DNA from: JANLSE01 sp038214135
GTDB lineage: Bacteria; Chloroflexota; Chloroflexia; Chloroflexales; Roseiflexaceae
DNA length: 56,292 nt
Direction of reading: 5' to 3'
NCBI GenBank assembly: GCA_038214135.1
Contig: JBBQSD010000025.1
Span: forward strand, 1 to 56,292
How positions within the stretch are numbered: position 1 is the stretch's first letter; each line of letters opens with the position of its first letter. Positions 15,158-23,973 of this stretch are shown here, one piece after another. The translations under genes were made by a program, and so were the position numbers. The notes below the pieces were generated by a model. It was not told where the DNA came from. It saw only the letters and a list, made by a program, of their open reading frames with translations, and made no database searches.

Positions 15158-16348
15158 CTATTTCGTATTAGGTATCCGCAAAACCGGCTGCCCATTGCTG
15201 CTGATTTCTGTTAGCAACTGGATTGCGCGTTTACGCACGGTTTCTGGCAATGGAACATATTTAAGCGATTGGGCTAATGGTGTTGCGCTTGTCAGGCTCC
15301 AATACAGGAATTCGGTTAATGCCTCGGCCTTCGCCTGATCTGCCATCTGTTTATGAACCAGGATATAGGTGAAGCCGCTGATCGGGTAGGCATCCTGCCG
15401 CCCTGGCGGGTTCACAATCGAAATACGCAGATCCTGCGGCATCTGTGTGCTGAAGCTGTCTGCGGCGGCGGCAATACTGGCCTCATCGGGCAGCACGAAG
15501 GCCCCGGCCGCATTGCGAAGGGCTGCAACTGGCAGTGGTGGTTTCTGGGCAAAGGCATAGATCTGTTCAACATAGCCGATTGAGCCGGGTGTCTTGGCAA
15601 CAAAGGCTGCAACACCATCATTCTTTGGTGCTCCTGAGCCAATCGGCCACTTAACCGTTGTGCCACTGCCAACGGCGCTCTTCCATTCTGGATTCACACT
15701 ACTCAAATAGCTGGTGAAGATCGATGTCGTTCCACTACCATCTGAGCGATAGACAACCACAATTGGCGTGCTGGGCAATGCAATACCTTGATTATCGGCA
15801 ACGATAGCAGGATCGTTCCATGTCTTGATCACCCCTCGGTAGACTCCCGTGAGTGTTTCGGGTGAGAGCTTGAGCGTACGAATACCATTCAGATTGTAGA
15901 TCACCACCACTGCTCCCAACACCATGGGGATATGCAGCGTATCGGGAACTGCCTTGAGCTCCTCATCATTCATAAAGGCATCAGTTGCGCCAAAATCAGT
16001 CAACCCATTGCTGAAATCCTTGATACCCTGGCCACTTCCGGTGCTTTGGTAGCCAATCGTCAGATTTGGAACTGCCTTTTTATAGGTGACGATCCAGCTC
16101 TGGTAGAGTGGTGCAGGGAAACTAGCCCCATCTCCTTGCAAGGTAAGCGCTGTTCGAGGTTGGCGTGGTGTCAGAACGCCATCCTGATTGATCGTTGCCA
16201 ATTGGGATGTTGGCTGTGTCTGGGTCTGATTTGTCGGAGTGGGGGTAGCCTGGCCGCATGCGCTCAGGGCGAATATAGCAACCAGAATGAATATGAGAAG
16301 CGATCTGTCGCGATGTACGAATGAAAAGGGCGAATGTTTTGCGAGCAT
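15158..16348 (-). CDS. pstS: Phosphate ABC transporter substrate-binding lipoprotein
   Basis: A 396-residue exported lipoprotein (lipobox LSAC near residue 31, followed by a Thr/Pro/Gln linker) that captures phosphate for the PstCAB importer. Typical motifs are GDGASFPAPLYQSW, YQSTGSGQGIKDF, FGATDAFM, VVYRSDGSGTTSIFTSYL and IGYVEQIYA, covering the phosphate-binding loops. ATG at 16348 has AAGGAAG upstream. pstC, pstA and pstB are not adjacent on this window, so it is an orphan binding-protein gene or the others lie elsewhere. A perfect 7-bp hairpin (CTTCTCA-TGC-TGAGAAG, 16380-16396) lies in its leader. Confidence 0.93.
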   Translation of the reverse strand: MLAKHSPFSFVHRDRSLLIFILVAIFALSACGQATPTPTNQTQTQPTSQLATINQDGVLTPRQPRTALTLQGDGASFPAPLYQSWIVTYKKAVPNLTIGYQSTGSGQGIKDFSNGLTDFGATDAFMNDEELKAVPDTLHIPMVLGAVVVIYNLNGIRTLKLSPETLTGVYRGVIKTWNDPAIVADNQGIALPSTPIVVVYRSDGSGTTSIFTSYLSSVNPEWKSAVGSGTTVKWPIGSGAPKNDGVAAFVAKTPGSIGYVEQIYAFAQKPPLPVAALRNAAGAFVLPDEASIAAAADSFSTQMPQDLRISIVNPPGRQDAYPISGFTYILVHKQMADQAKAEALTEFLYWSLTSATPLAQSLKYVPLPETVRKRAIQLLTEISSNGQPVLRIPNTK

Positions 16349-16420
16349 GTCCTACTTCCTTTGACCAAATGTTAACTCTCTTCTCATGCTGAGAAGTGTT
16401 GGCAAGTGTAGCACACAAGC

Positions 16421-16451
16421 AAAAAATTCGGGGCAGCGATGCTGCCCCGAA
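16421..16451 (-). terminator. Intrinsic terminator of the DUF4397 gene
   Basis: On the minus strand an 11-bp GC-rich perfect stem (TTCGGGGCAGC with its complement) with a three-base loop is followed by six T. It lies 23 bases after the stop codon at 16475 and before pstS, separating the two genes. Confidence 0.92.
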
Positions 16452-16474
16452 CCTACCGACCGAAAGAAATGAGA

Positions 16475-17254
16475 TTATGCGCGGCGGCGAAGTGCCATGC
16501 CACCGGCAACCAACGCACCAGCGGCAACTGCGATCAGCCCAAGCGGCAGTTCTGCACCCGAGGTGTTTGGAAGTGTGCTTGGGGCAGCGGCTGGGGTGGT
16601 TACGGCAACCTCAACCTTGATATTGGCAAGCTCGCCAACGGCGAAGACATCATAGATCTTGCCTGCTTCGAGCTTGGTGCCCTTCAGATCCAGAACAACT
16701 GCGCTCTGACCAGCTGGGGTTACTTGCAGATCATAGCTACCCGCATCAACCGGCAGATAATCGCTGGCTGTTGGGAATGCGAGGCCTGGGATCAGGGTTG
16801 GGCCGTTGGCAACCTTCACATCCACGGCTGGCGCATCCGGCGATGCATGAATGACGCGCACATGTGCCTTGCCTGCTGCCGGGGTTGCCAGGTTATCGAC
16901 AAAAATGGCTGCTTTGATATCGGCCAGTTTGCCAACTGCTGCGATGGTATAGGCCTTGCCGCCCTCGATCTTGACACCCTTGGCATCAATAACGGCTGGC
17001 TCTGTCTTGCCTGCTGGAACAACCATGATGTCGTAGCTTCCGGCGGGAAGATCAAGGTATCCGCTGGCAGTAAAGAACGGTACATCGCTCAAGGTCTTCT
17101 TGCCATTCACCCACACATCGACGGCTGGGGCATCTGGTGAAGCATGCACGACGCGAACTTTAGCGGTGCCTGACTGTGCGAAGGCGGCTGGTGCCATCAG
17201 TAGCGCAAGCAATGCGCCAGCAAGGACGATGAAGATCGATTTCCGATTCCGCAT
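16475..17254 (-). CDS. Exported DUF4397 repeat protein with LPNTSG-TM-Arg tail
   Basis: A 259-residue surface protein: signal peptide ending near APAAFAQ, two tandem DUF4397 domains each opening with V(R/H)V(V/I)HASPDAPAVDV, then a Pro/Ala linker, LPNTSG, a hydrophobic segment and terminal RRR. The tail has the layout of a sortase sorting signal (LPxTG-like, TM, positive residues) but with Ser between Thr and Gly. DUF4397 domains are beta-rich and occur in secreted proteins; function unknown. I choose ATG at 17254 with AGGAGAG upstream, which places a clean signal peptide first; an in-frame extension to 17365 is hydrophilic and unlikely. Confidence 0.85.
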   Translation of the reverse strand: MRNRKSIFIVLAGALLALLMAPAAFAQSGTAKVRVVHASPDAPAVDVWVNGKKTLSDVPFFTASGYLDLPAGSYDIMVVPAGKTEPAVIDAKGVKIEGGKAYTIAAVGKLADIKAAIFVDNLATPAAGKAHVRVIHASPDAPAVDVKVANGPTLIPGLAFPTASDYLPVDAGSYDLQVTPAGQSAVVLDLKGTKLEAGKIYDVFAVGELANIKVEVAVTTPAAAPSTLPNTSGAELPLGLIAVAAGALVAGGMALRRRA

Positions 17255-17472
17255 GGTTTGATACTCTCCTGTGGTATGGGCAACCGGCTTATTCCGATTG
17301 CGCTGCTTATTTACATGTTCTCTTACGCTATTATCAATACTCTGGATGCCCTCCCAGGATGCCACTTATCTAGCTCTCATCTTTGATTATCGTATTTCCA
17401 TACATCCATAATTGAGATCTTCTCGAATTGGTTTGTGTAGATGCAATGATTGCGAAGATATATACATATCGC

Positions 17473-17505
17473 GAGTGATCATATAGCTAACCGATAGAGT
17501 CACTC
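17473..17505. promoter_or_regulatory. Inverted repeat upstream of the ferritin-like gene
   Basis: GAGTGA (17473-17478) and TCACTC (17500-17505) are inverted, and GAGTGAC recurs at 17516-17522. This may be a regulator site; no promoter with good hexamers was found. Confidence 0.3.
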
Positions 17506-17544
17506 ACATATGTGCCGAGTGACATCATTACAGGAGTGAAGAGT

Positions 17545-18276
17545 ATGTCACAGCAAAAAAATCGCTTTAGCCGTCGAACATTTCTTAAGGGAACTGCAGG
17601 CATTGGCGGCGGGATCGCAATGGCCAGTTTCACGAGTATGTTTGGGTTAAAGGATGCTTTAGCAGCTGGTAGCTTCGATAATCAGGATAGTGTAGAAACG
17701 ATGGCCAACCTCGCAGCGACGGCCGAAACGCTGGCGGCCACCAGCTATTACTACACCATCTTGAACAACCCGCTTGGCTTTAGTGATGCAGCGATCAGCT
17801 ACCTCAAGTTGGCCATGAGCTCAGAGTTGTACCATCTTAAGGTGCTCCAGAGCTTGGGCGGCAAATCGCTGGCACAGCAGTTCTATACCCCAGCGAACTT
17901 CCTGAGCGACCTGGCCGTCAATACGGCGACCTTCACGACCGCTGAGACTGCCTTTACCGGTGCCTACTTAGCGGCTACCCGACGCTTTGCTGAGTTGGGT
18001 CAGCCACGCCTAGCGGCAACCACCGCGCAGCACGCTGCCACCGAGGCCGAGCACTTGGCCTTGCAACGCCTGATCGGTGGCCAAGTTCCAAACCCGAATG
18101 CGTTGCCAGCACCGATCTTCTATAACGTTTCGGATGCGATTCCCGTGCTTGCACCGTTCCTTCAGGGCGGGAGTGGCTTTGTTGGCCCGGTTCCCTTCCC
18201 CGGTGAAGACGCCATTACTGCACTAGCGGGTGATATGAAAGCTTTCCCAACGCCCGTCTTCCTTAAAGTCTTCTAG
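17545..18276 (+). CDS. Tat-exported ferritin-like domain protein
   Basis: A 243-residue protein with a twin-arginine signal (FSRRTFLKGTAG) and a four-helix region typical of ferritin-like family PF13668: ETMANLAATAETLAATSYYY, SSELYHLKVLQSLGG and AATTAQHAATEAEHLALQR, with Glu and Glu-x-x-His pairs spaced to bind a di-metal centre. In related proteins the role is uncertain (desiccation- or stress-related in some). ATG at 17545 follows CAGGAGTG. It is a single-gene transcript with its own terminator. Metal binding is inferred from the motif pattern. Confidence 0.85.
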   Translation: MSQQKNRFSRRTFLKGTAGIGGGIAMASFTSMFGLKDALAAGSFDNQDSVETMANLAATAETLAATSYYYTILNNPLGFSDAAISYLKLAMSSELYHLKVLQSLGGKSLAQQFYTPANFLSDLAVNTATFTTAETAFTGAYLAATRRFAELGQPRLAATTAQHAATEAEHLALQRLIGGQVPNPNALPAPIFYNVSDAIPVLAPFLQGGSGFVGPVPFPGEDAITALAGDMKAFPTPVFLKVF

Positions 18277-18303
18277 ATAGCTCTCCAAATCATTAATCCA
18301 AAT

Positions 18304-18348
18304 CAGCAGTGGCTCGATCCAGCAATGGATCGGGCCGCTGCTGTTTAT
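18304..18348 (+). terminator. Terminator of the ferritin-like gene
   Basis: A 17-bp stem (18304-18320 with 18327-18343, two G-U pairs) around AGCAAT, followed by TTTAT, 27 bases after the stop codon. Confidence 0.75.
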
Positions 18349-18488
18349 CATTCGTTGGTTGTGACACAATATGATGATAGTATCCACACAGCTATTCATC
18401 AGAGCTTCAGATTGATGCACTATAATTAGCCCTAAATGCATGAGTATAGTATGCATAATCTGATGAATGACGAATGATAAGGATGTGC

Positions 18489-19415
18489 ATGATGAGCCAA
18501 CCATCTACCGCTGCTGTGCCATCGCCAACGCGAATTCCATGGGCCTTGATCGCCCTGGCTGTGATAGTAGCCGTGATTGCTGCCGGTTTGAGCTTCAGCA
18601 CTGGCGAGGCGCGAGTCTGGTGGGAGGTTGTCACCCTTGGGATTGTTGAAGGCGTGACAGAATTTCTACCAATCTCCTCAACGGCCCATTTATTGATTAT
18701 TGCTGATCTGCTTGGTTTTAAGAATAGTATTGGTGGCACCTTTGAGATTTTCATCCAGCTTGGTGCGATTCTGGCCGTTGTTGGCTACTATGCCCGTGAT
18801 CTGCTGACGCAGGCGCGGGCGATCCCAACGAGCAAGCCGACACAGCAGTTCTGGCTTGGTATTCTGATCGCATTCATTCCGGCAGCGGTGATCGGCCTGA
18901 CATTGCATAAATGGATCAAGCAGGTATTGTTTGCGTCGCCAGCTGTTATTGCGGCATCGCTTATTCTGGGCGGAATCGTCCTGATTGTGATTGAGCGCAT
19001 TTCCCTGCGAACCACCACCACAGAACCAGAACAGACCACATTCAAGCAGGCGCTATGGATTGGCCTGGCTCAGGTAACAGCACTGATACCTGGTGTCTCT
19101 CGATCTGGCGCATCAATCGTTGGTGGCATGCTGGCAGGGCTTGATCGACGATCTGCAACAGCATTCGCCTTCTATCTATCGATACCAACCCTGGGTGCTG
19201 CAACGGTGGTGGATCTGATCAGCAATCTCGATCTGGTTACATCTGCTGATCTGGCACGATTGCTTGTTGGAGCTATTGTCTCTGGAATTGTTGCCTGGAT
19301 TAGTATTGGTTGGCTGCTGCGCTATGTCTCCCGAAATAGTTTTGTGAACTTTGGGATCTATCGGATTATTGCAGGCATGTTGGTGTTGGGGCTCGTGGCA
19401 ATTGGGAAGCTATAG
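18489..19415 (+). CDS. uppP: Undecaprenyl-diphosphate phosphatase
   Basis: A 308-residue polytopic inner-membrane enzyme that recycles undecaprenyl pyrophosphate for cell-wall synthesis (BacA family). Both signature motifs are present: GIVEGVTEFLPISSTAHLLI near residue 50 and PGVSRSGASIVGGML near residue 204, containing the catalytic Glu, Ser/Thr and Arg residues. The start is ATG at 18489 (or ATG at 18492) with AAGG six bases upstream; an ATG at 18474 has no ribosome binding site. The N-terminus is about 40 residues longer than in enteric enzymes and holds an extra hydrophobic segment. Confidence 0.92.
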   Translation: MMSQPSTAAVPSPTRIPWALIALAVIVAVIAAGLSFSTGEARVWWEVVTLGIVEGVTEFLPISSTAHLLIIADLLGFKNSIGGTFEIFIQLGAILAVVGYYARDLLTQARAIPTSKPTQQFWLGILIAFIPAAVIGLTLHKWIKQVLFASPAVIAASLILGGIVLIVIERISLRTTTTEPEQTTFKQALWIGLAQVTALIPGVSRSGASIVGGMLAGLDRRSATAFAFYLSIPTLGAATVVDLISNLDLVTSADLARLLVGAIVSGIVAWISIGWLLRYVSRNSFVNFGIYRIIAGMLVLGLVAIGKL

Positions 19416-19504
19416 CTATACGGTATAATGCGCGTGTCTGACGAACGGCAGGAAATACCCCTGGCGTGAAATGAAGTAGTGGTCAACCCGTTCATCGCCC
19501 AGAG

Positions 19505-21730
19505 ATGATGACACGACAAATAACAAAAACACTCGTTCTTTCACTGCTTGGTGGGTTAGCTGTTGTGCTATTCCTTGCCCTGGCTTACCCCATCGCCTGG
19601 CCGCTGACGATTGATATCGGCACTCGGGATGCCCGATTCGTGAGCGGGTTTCATGAGCCAGAGCAATTTGGCGATACTCTGTTTCGCTGGACGACCGAAC
19701 GCTCCGAATTGGCATTACCGCGTGCGCCCGCTGGGCAGGCTACAATCATGCTGCGCCTGCTGAATGGCTACCCAGATGGGCAACCCGATCCACGGCTGAC
19801 GGTGAGTGTCGATAGTCGCAATCTGGGATCGTTTGACATCACTCGTCGGCCAAGTGGTGTGCGCCGCTACACGATACTGGTTCCAATCACGGAGCGGGCC
19901 GATTGGGCAACCCATCTGCTGATTGAGAGCACAACCTATTCACCGCCTGGTGATCCACGTCCGCTTGGTGCGGTGCTGGATCGGGTGAGTATTGCACCAA
20001 CATTGCGCTCTGCAAATATCCCGCCACTCTGGTTGATTGCATCGGCGTTTGTACTCGGTGCCCTGACGACGCTGGCTGTTGGGTTGGCTGGCGTTGGCCG
20101 CATCGCAATGATTGCTGTGCCGCTGCTGGTTGCGCTGCTTGTCGCAATCGGGGTTGTGTTGCGCCCGCTGGAGATTCTACCATTTATTCAGCGCCTGGCC
20201 GCAATTCCTGCAATTGCCTGCCTCGGATTGGGGTTGGTGCGCTTACTGGTGCCGATCATATCTGCTAGAAGTAACTCGGTTCGGGAACGAATCGCTGTTC
20301 GTGGCATCGATCTGCCAATTCTTTTGGCAGTGACATGGTGGATGTTGCCGGTGTTTCAGTGGGCGCAGATCCGTGATGGTGCCTCAATTGGGGTTGGCGA
20401 TGAGACATTCTGGCTGGCGGGGATTGCAGCACTAGCCGTGGTTGTAGCAGTCGCAATAGCGCTGGCGCAGAGCCGTGATCTGGCGGGCAGCGAACGAGCG
20501 GCACTGATCGCCCGCTATGCGCTGATGGCGCTGGCATTGGGTGCGGCCATTCATCTGAGTTATGCGCTCTGGTATGCCTTCACCCGCAGCGGCAAGGATT
20601 TCTGGATTCTGTTCAAGGGTGCCCGCGATTGGGCGCGTGGCGGCTCGCTGTATGATCTCGATGCAGTGATGACCAATCATGTTGGTGCGGTTTTTAAGGT
20701 TCCGCCATTCTATGGCATGCTGTTCACGCCATTTGTCTTTCAGGATGGGCTGCAAATCCTGTTCTTCCATCGGATGATCAATCTGGGCCTCATGATCGCA
20801 ACCGCTCTGGTCTGGTTACGGATGTTTCGCCCGTTGCCACGTTGGTGGGGTGTTGCGACGCTGCTTATTTTGTTGAACAGCCGCCCGCTGGCCGATACAA
20901 TTGCCTATGGGCAGATCGATCTGCTGCTGTTGTTCCTGTTAACATGCGCCTTGTGGGCTATGCGCTCGGAGCGTAATGACTTGGCGGGAATCCTGGTTGC
21001 ACTCGGAACGCTGTTTAAGGTCTACCCGCTGATTCTGCTGGCCTTCTTTGTGCTAAAGGGCCGCTGGCGTGCCGTGGGCGGCTTCCTCATCGGCATGCTG
21101 GTGTTCAACGGAATTGCGATTGCCGTCATGGGCTGGGAGATGCACCGCATCTATCTGTTCGAAGTCATTCCACGCATTGGTGGCACAACATCGTGGGTGG
21201 AGAACCAGACCATCTCCGGATTCCTTGCGCGTATCACCGATGTGCCATTTGATGCCCATATTTTTGAGAATCGGGCGCTATCGTTGCTTGGGACGGCACT
21301 CTCGGGCCTGCTCTCATTGGCCGCCTGCTGGCTCACACTCCGCCCAGCCGATGGCCGCAGTACGGCTTTTGCGCTTCAGTATGCCCAGTTCTTATTGCTG
21401 ATGGTTCTGGCAGTACCAGCGGCCTGGATGCACTACGAGACATTACTTGTCCTGCCGTTTGGATTATTATTGTTACACCTCCGCGAACAGGTGGTGAGCC
21501 TGCCGCGTGCCGTTGTGATCGCATTGGCCTTTGCGCTGGTCTCGTATGGCAACCAGTGGAGTTTCAATGGAACCACGGTGATGGGCTTCTTAACTATTGC
21601 CGGAATCTCATATAAATTCTATGGAATGCTGCTGTTTAGCGGCCTGCTAACGGCCTGCCTGCTGGAACAGCGTATGCCATTATTTGCGCCTCGGGCTAAA
21701 GTCGCTCCGCTCCTAACCAAAGCCGGTTGA
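19505..21730 (+). CDS. GT87-family (DUF2029) membrane glycosyltransferase
   Basis: A 741-residue protein with an N-terminal membrane helix, an external beta-rich domain of about 150 residues, then some 12 membrane helices. The segment FWILFKGARDWARGGSLYD, V-PPFYGMLFTPF and TLFKVYPLILLAFF are GT87 hallmarks; such enzymes transfer mannose or other sugars from polyprenyl-phosphate donors outside the membrane. The external domain is an unusual extra for the family. ATG at 19505 (or 19508) has only AGAG upstream. The gene lies 89 bases after uppP, which makes a shared polyprenyl-lipid context plausible. Confidence 0.82.
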   Translation: MMTRQITKTLVLSLLGGLAVVLFLALAYPIAWPLTIDIGTRDARFVSGFHEPEQFGDTLFRWTTERSELALPRAPAGQATIMLRLLNGYPDGQPDPRLTVSVDSRNLGSFDITRRPSGVRRYTILVPITERADWATHLLIESTTYSPPGDPRPLGAVLDRVSIAPTLRSANIPPLWLIASAFVLGALTTLAVGLAGVGRIAMIAVPLLVALLVAIGVVLRPLEILPFIQRLAAIPAIACLGLGLVRLLVPIISARSNSVRERIAVRGIDLPILLAVTWWMLPVFQWAQIRDGASIGVGDETFWLAGIAALAVVVAVAIALAQSRDLAGSERAALIARYALMALALGAAIHLSYALWYAFTRSGKDFWILFKGARDWARGGSLYDLDAVMTNHVGAVFKVPPFYGMLFTPFVFQDGLQILFFHRMINLGLMIATALVWLRMFRPLPRWWGVATLLILLNSRPLADTIAYGQIDLLLLFLLTCALWAMRSERNDLAGILVALGTLFKVYPLILLAFFVLKGRWRAVGGFLIGMLVFNGIAIAVMGWEMHRIYLFEVIPRIGGTTSWVENQTISGFLARITDVPFDAHIFENRALSLLGTALSGLLSLAACWLTLRPADGRSTAFALQYAQFLLLMVLAVPAAWMHYETLLVLPFGLLLLHLREQVVSLPRAVVIALAFALVSYGNQWSFNGTTVMGFLTIAGISYKFYGMLLFSGLLTACLLEQRMPLFAPRAKVAPLLTKAG

Positions 21731-21755
21731 CACGCTCCGTTGCGTGTGGTACGTT
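21727..21755 (+). promoter_or_regulatory. Candidate promoter of the TPP-regulated transcript
   Basis: TTGACA (21727-21732) overlaps the GT87 stop codon; 17 bases later TACGTT (21750-21755) is a poor -10. Start near 21762 would place the whole aptamer in the leader. Confidence 0.45.
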
Positions 21756-21780
21756 AAGCTTCTGTAAAAGTAAATATTGC

Positions 21781-21875
21781 TAGGGGAGCTGGGTGATCCC
21801 AGCTGAGAGGGCGGCACGATCGATGCCACCGACCCTTCGAACCTGAACTGGGTTATGCCAGCGGAGGAAAGCGTT
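21781..21875 (+). promoter_or_regulatory. TPP riboswitch aptamer (THI element)
   Basis: The conserved core is plain: GGGGAGCTGGG, CAGCTGAGAGGG, ACCCTTCGAACCTGAACTGG and GCGGAGGAAAGCG. These are the pyrimidine- and pyrophosphate-binding elements of thiamine pyrophosphate riboswitches. It precedes a terminator and the thiamine-binding lipoprotein gene, so thiamine uptake is repressed when TPP is plentiful. Confidence 0.97.
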
Positions 21876-21887
21876 GCGGTTGATATG

Positions 21888-21918
21888 CCGCCGACCACCT
21901 CTGGTCGGTGGTTTTTTT
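21888..21918 (+). terminator. Riboswitch expression-platform terminator
   Basis: CCGCCGACC (21888-21896) pairs with GGTCGGTGG (21903-21911) around ACCTCT and is followed by seven T. It lies 12 bases after the aptamer, the arrangement of a transcription-terminating riboswitch. Confidence 0.9.
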
Positions 21919-21935
21919 ATTGGAGGAATATGATC

Positions 21936-23108
21936 ATGGTTCGACCAATTTCTGTATTATTGATCGCTATTACGCTATTGGCTGCCTGTGGCGGTAGTAA
22001 CCCGACTGCTGTACCCACCTCCGTTCCAACGGTTGCACCTGTGCCGACCATTACGGCACCAACATTGGAACCAACGGCTGTTACCCCTCCAAGCGTGCCA
22101 GCACCAACCGAAACAGCAGCGCCGAGTGGGCAAAATGGTGAATTGGTGCTGATGACCCACGATAGCTTTGCGGTCAGCAAAGAGGTTATCGCTGAATTTG
22201 AACAGCGCGAGGGTGTGAAAGTCACGGTGCTGCCAGCTGGCGATGCAGGCACAGCACTGAATAAGGCGATTCTGAGCAGGGATGCGCCGCTCGCCGATCT
22301 GCTCTTTGGGGTCGATAATACCTTTCTTAGCCTGGCACTCGAAGCCGCTATTTTCGATCCATACCAGTCGCCAGCACTGGCAGCCATCCCCGAACGCTTT
22401 CGGCTTGATCCAACGTCCCAATTAGTGCCAGTGGATTATGGCTATGTGTCGATCAACTATGACAAAGCCTATCTAAAGCAGAAGAATCTAACTCCGCCAA
22501 CAACACTGCGCGATCTGACCAAGCCAGAATGGAAGAGCATGCTGGTCGTTGAGAACCCAGCGACATCATCGCCAGGGTTGGCCTTCTTGCTTGCTACGGT
22601 TGCCGAATTTGGTACAGAGGGTAGCTACACCTATCTCGATTATTGGCGCGATCTGCGGGCCAATGATGTGCTGGTGGTTGAGGGGTGGAGCGATGCCTAT
22701 TCCACACAATTCAGCGGTGCCAGCGGCAAAGGCCCACGCCCACTGGTCGTCTCCTATGCAACCAGCCCGGCAGCCGAGGTCTATTTCAGCGAAGGCAAAC
22801 TCAGTGAGCCGCCAACTGGCAGTCTGAATATCGGCAGCTTTTTGCAGATCGAGTTTATTGGCATCCTGAAGGGTACCAAACAGCGTGCATTGGCCGAGCG
22901 CTTCATCGATTATATGCTCAGCAAGCGCTTCCAGGAGGATATCCCGCTGCAGATGTTTGTTTATCCTGTGTTGCCAGATGCAGCACTGCCGGATGTGTTC
23001 ACCAAGTTTGCACCAGTACCGGATGCGCCTGCGAATGTGACACCCCAGCAGATTGGGCAGAATCGTGAGAATTGGATTGAGGCCTGGACGAAGGTTGTGC
23101 TACGATAG
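21936..23108 (+). CDS. thiB: Thiamine ABC transporter substrate-binding lipoprotein
   Basis: A 390-residue exported lipoprotein with lipobox LAAC near residue 18, a Pro/Thr/Val linker of about 45 residues and a class of binding fold related to ThiB/TbpA: GELVLMTHDSFAVSKEV, KVTVLPAGDAGTALNKAI, LLFGVDNTFLS, PVDYGYVSINYDKAYL and the NPATSSPGLAFLLAT motif. It delivers thiamine to ThiP. ATG at 21936 has GGAGGA at eight bases; an ATG at 21930 is too close. The TPP riboswitch directly upstream supports the substrate assignment. Confidence 0.93.
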   Translation: MVRPISVLLIAITLLAACGGSNPTAVPTSVPTVAPVPTITAPTLEPTAVTPPSVPAPTETAAPSGQNGELVLMTHDSFAVSKEVIAEFEQREGVKVTVLPAGDAGTALNKAILSRDAPLADLLFGVDNTFLSLALEAAIFDPYQSPALAAIPERFRLDPTSQLVPVDYGYVSINYDKAYLKQKNLTPPTTLRDLTKPEWKSMLVVENPATSSPGLAFLLATVAEFGTEGSYTYLDYWRDLRANDVLVVEGWSDAYSTQFSGASGKGPRPLVVSYATSPAAEVYFSEGKLSEPPTGSLNIGSFLQIEFIGILKGTKQRALAERFIDYMLSKRFQEDIPLQMFVYPVLPDAALPDVFTKFAPVPDAPANVTPQQIGQNRENWIEAWTKVVLR

Positions 23109-23167
23109 CGATGGGGTACGACATATGTTTTTGAAATGTCCCGTCGCATGTTCGGCAATAATCGTAG

Positions 23168-23187
23168 GGGCGGTTCGTGAACCGCCC
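23168..23187. repeat. Short hairpin of the GGGCGGTTC family
   Basis: GGGCGGTTC and GAACCGCCC pair around GT; a decayed second copy (GGGCGATTCACGAACCACCC) follows at about 23208-23227. Flanks read GTAGG and CCCTACC. Confidence 0.65.
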
Positions 23188-23294
23188 ACCGATGGGCTGG
23201 CCAATGCGGGCGATTCACGAACCACCCCTACCCCGGATGACGCCGTTGTGGCCTATCGAGAGAATACGTCACACGAATAGTTAGATACCCCCGC

Positions 23295-23306
23295 CCCGTA
23301 TACGGG
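23295..23306. other. Palindrome CCCGTATACGGG before the DinB gene
   Basis: A perfect 12-bp palindrome, followed after 11 bases by TATACT (23318-23323), a possible -10 for the DinB gene. It could be an operator. Confidence 0.35.
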
Positions 23307-23365
23307 CATATTGGTGCTATACTGAATAGTGGGTTTCAGCCAATTCTATACTATGGAGTGACATC

Positions 23366-23941
23366 ATGATCGATTTTACCCCAGTTCGAAACAAGGAAAA
23401 ATCCTATCGGGAACTGCTTGGTCACTATACGGTTGCTGAGTTAAAGCAGCTGACCAACGAAATGATCGATCTGCAGTTGTTCTTGATCACTGAAAGCAGC
23501 GATGCGGATGTTGTGTTTGTGCCAAGTGACCCAAAAGCCAACGACACCTTTGCCGATAACAGCGATGTTGTGGATTTGCCCTGGACGCTTGGCCATGTGA
23601 TTGTGCATGTGACGGCATCATCCGAGGAATCGGCGGCAATTGCTGTTGAATTGGCCCGTGGCGTGCCCCATCGTGGTGGCCGTTCCCGCAGCGAAGTGCC
23701 ATGGGAAACGGTAACGTCGATAACGCAGTGCCGTGATCGGCTGGAAGAGAGCCGCCGTATGCGGCTGGCAAGCCTGGATATGTGGCCAAACACTCCCGAT
23801 CTGGAGAATAGCTACGCCTGGCGTGAGGGTATGGAGCCATTCAATGCTCCAACTCGTTTCTGCCTGGGCTTTGCCCACGATGATGATCACCTCAACCAGA
23901 TCCGTGATATCGTCCAGCAGGCCAGGGCTGCCCGTTCCTAA
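23366..23941 (+). CDS. DinB superfamily protein
   Basis: A 191-residue cytoplasmic protein with the DinB/YfiT four-helix metal-binding fold: LGHVIVHVTASSEE supplies the first His pair and GFAHDDDHLNQI the last, a likely three-histidine site. DinB-like proteins include thiol-dependent transferases and unknowns. ATG at 23366 follows TGGAGTG at seven bases. It sits between thiB and thiP, 32 bases before thiP, with 257 bases and a repeat between it and thiB. It may be co-transcribed with thiP, but a role in thiamine uptake is not supported by anything in its sequence. Confidence 0.82.
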   Translation: MIDFTPVRNKEKSYRELLGHYTVAELKQLTNEMIDLQLFLITESSDADVVFVPSDPKANDTFADNSDVVDLPWTLGHVIVHVTASSEESAAIAVELARGVPHRGGRSRSEVPWETVTSITQCRDRLEESRRMRLASLDMWPNTPDLENSYAWREGMEPFNAPTRFCLGFAHDDDHLNQIRDIVQQARAARS

Positions 23942-23973
23942 TTGGGTTGCATAGAATGAATGGCGGCGGCTGA

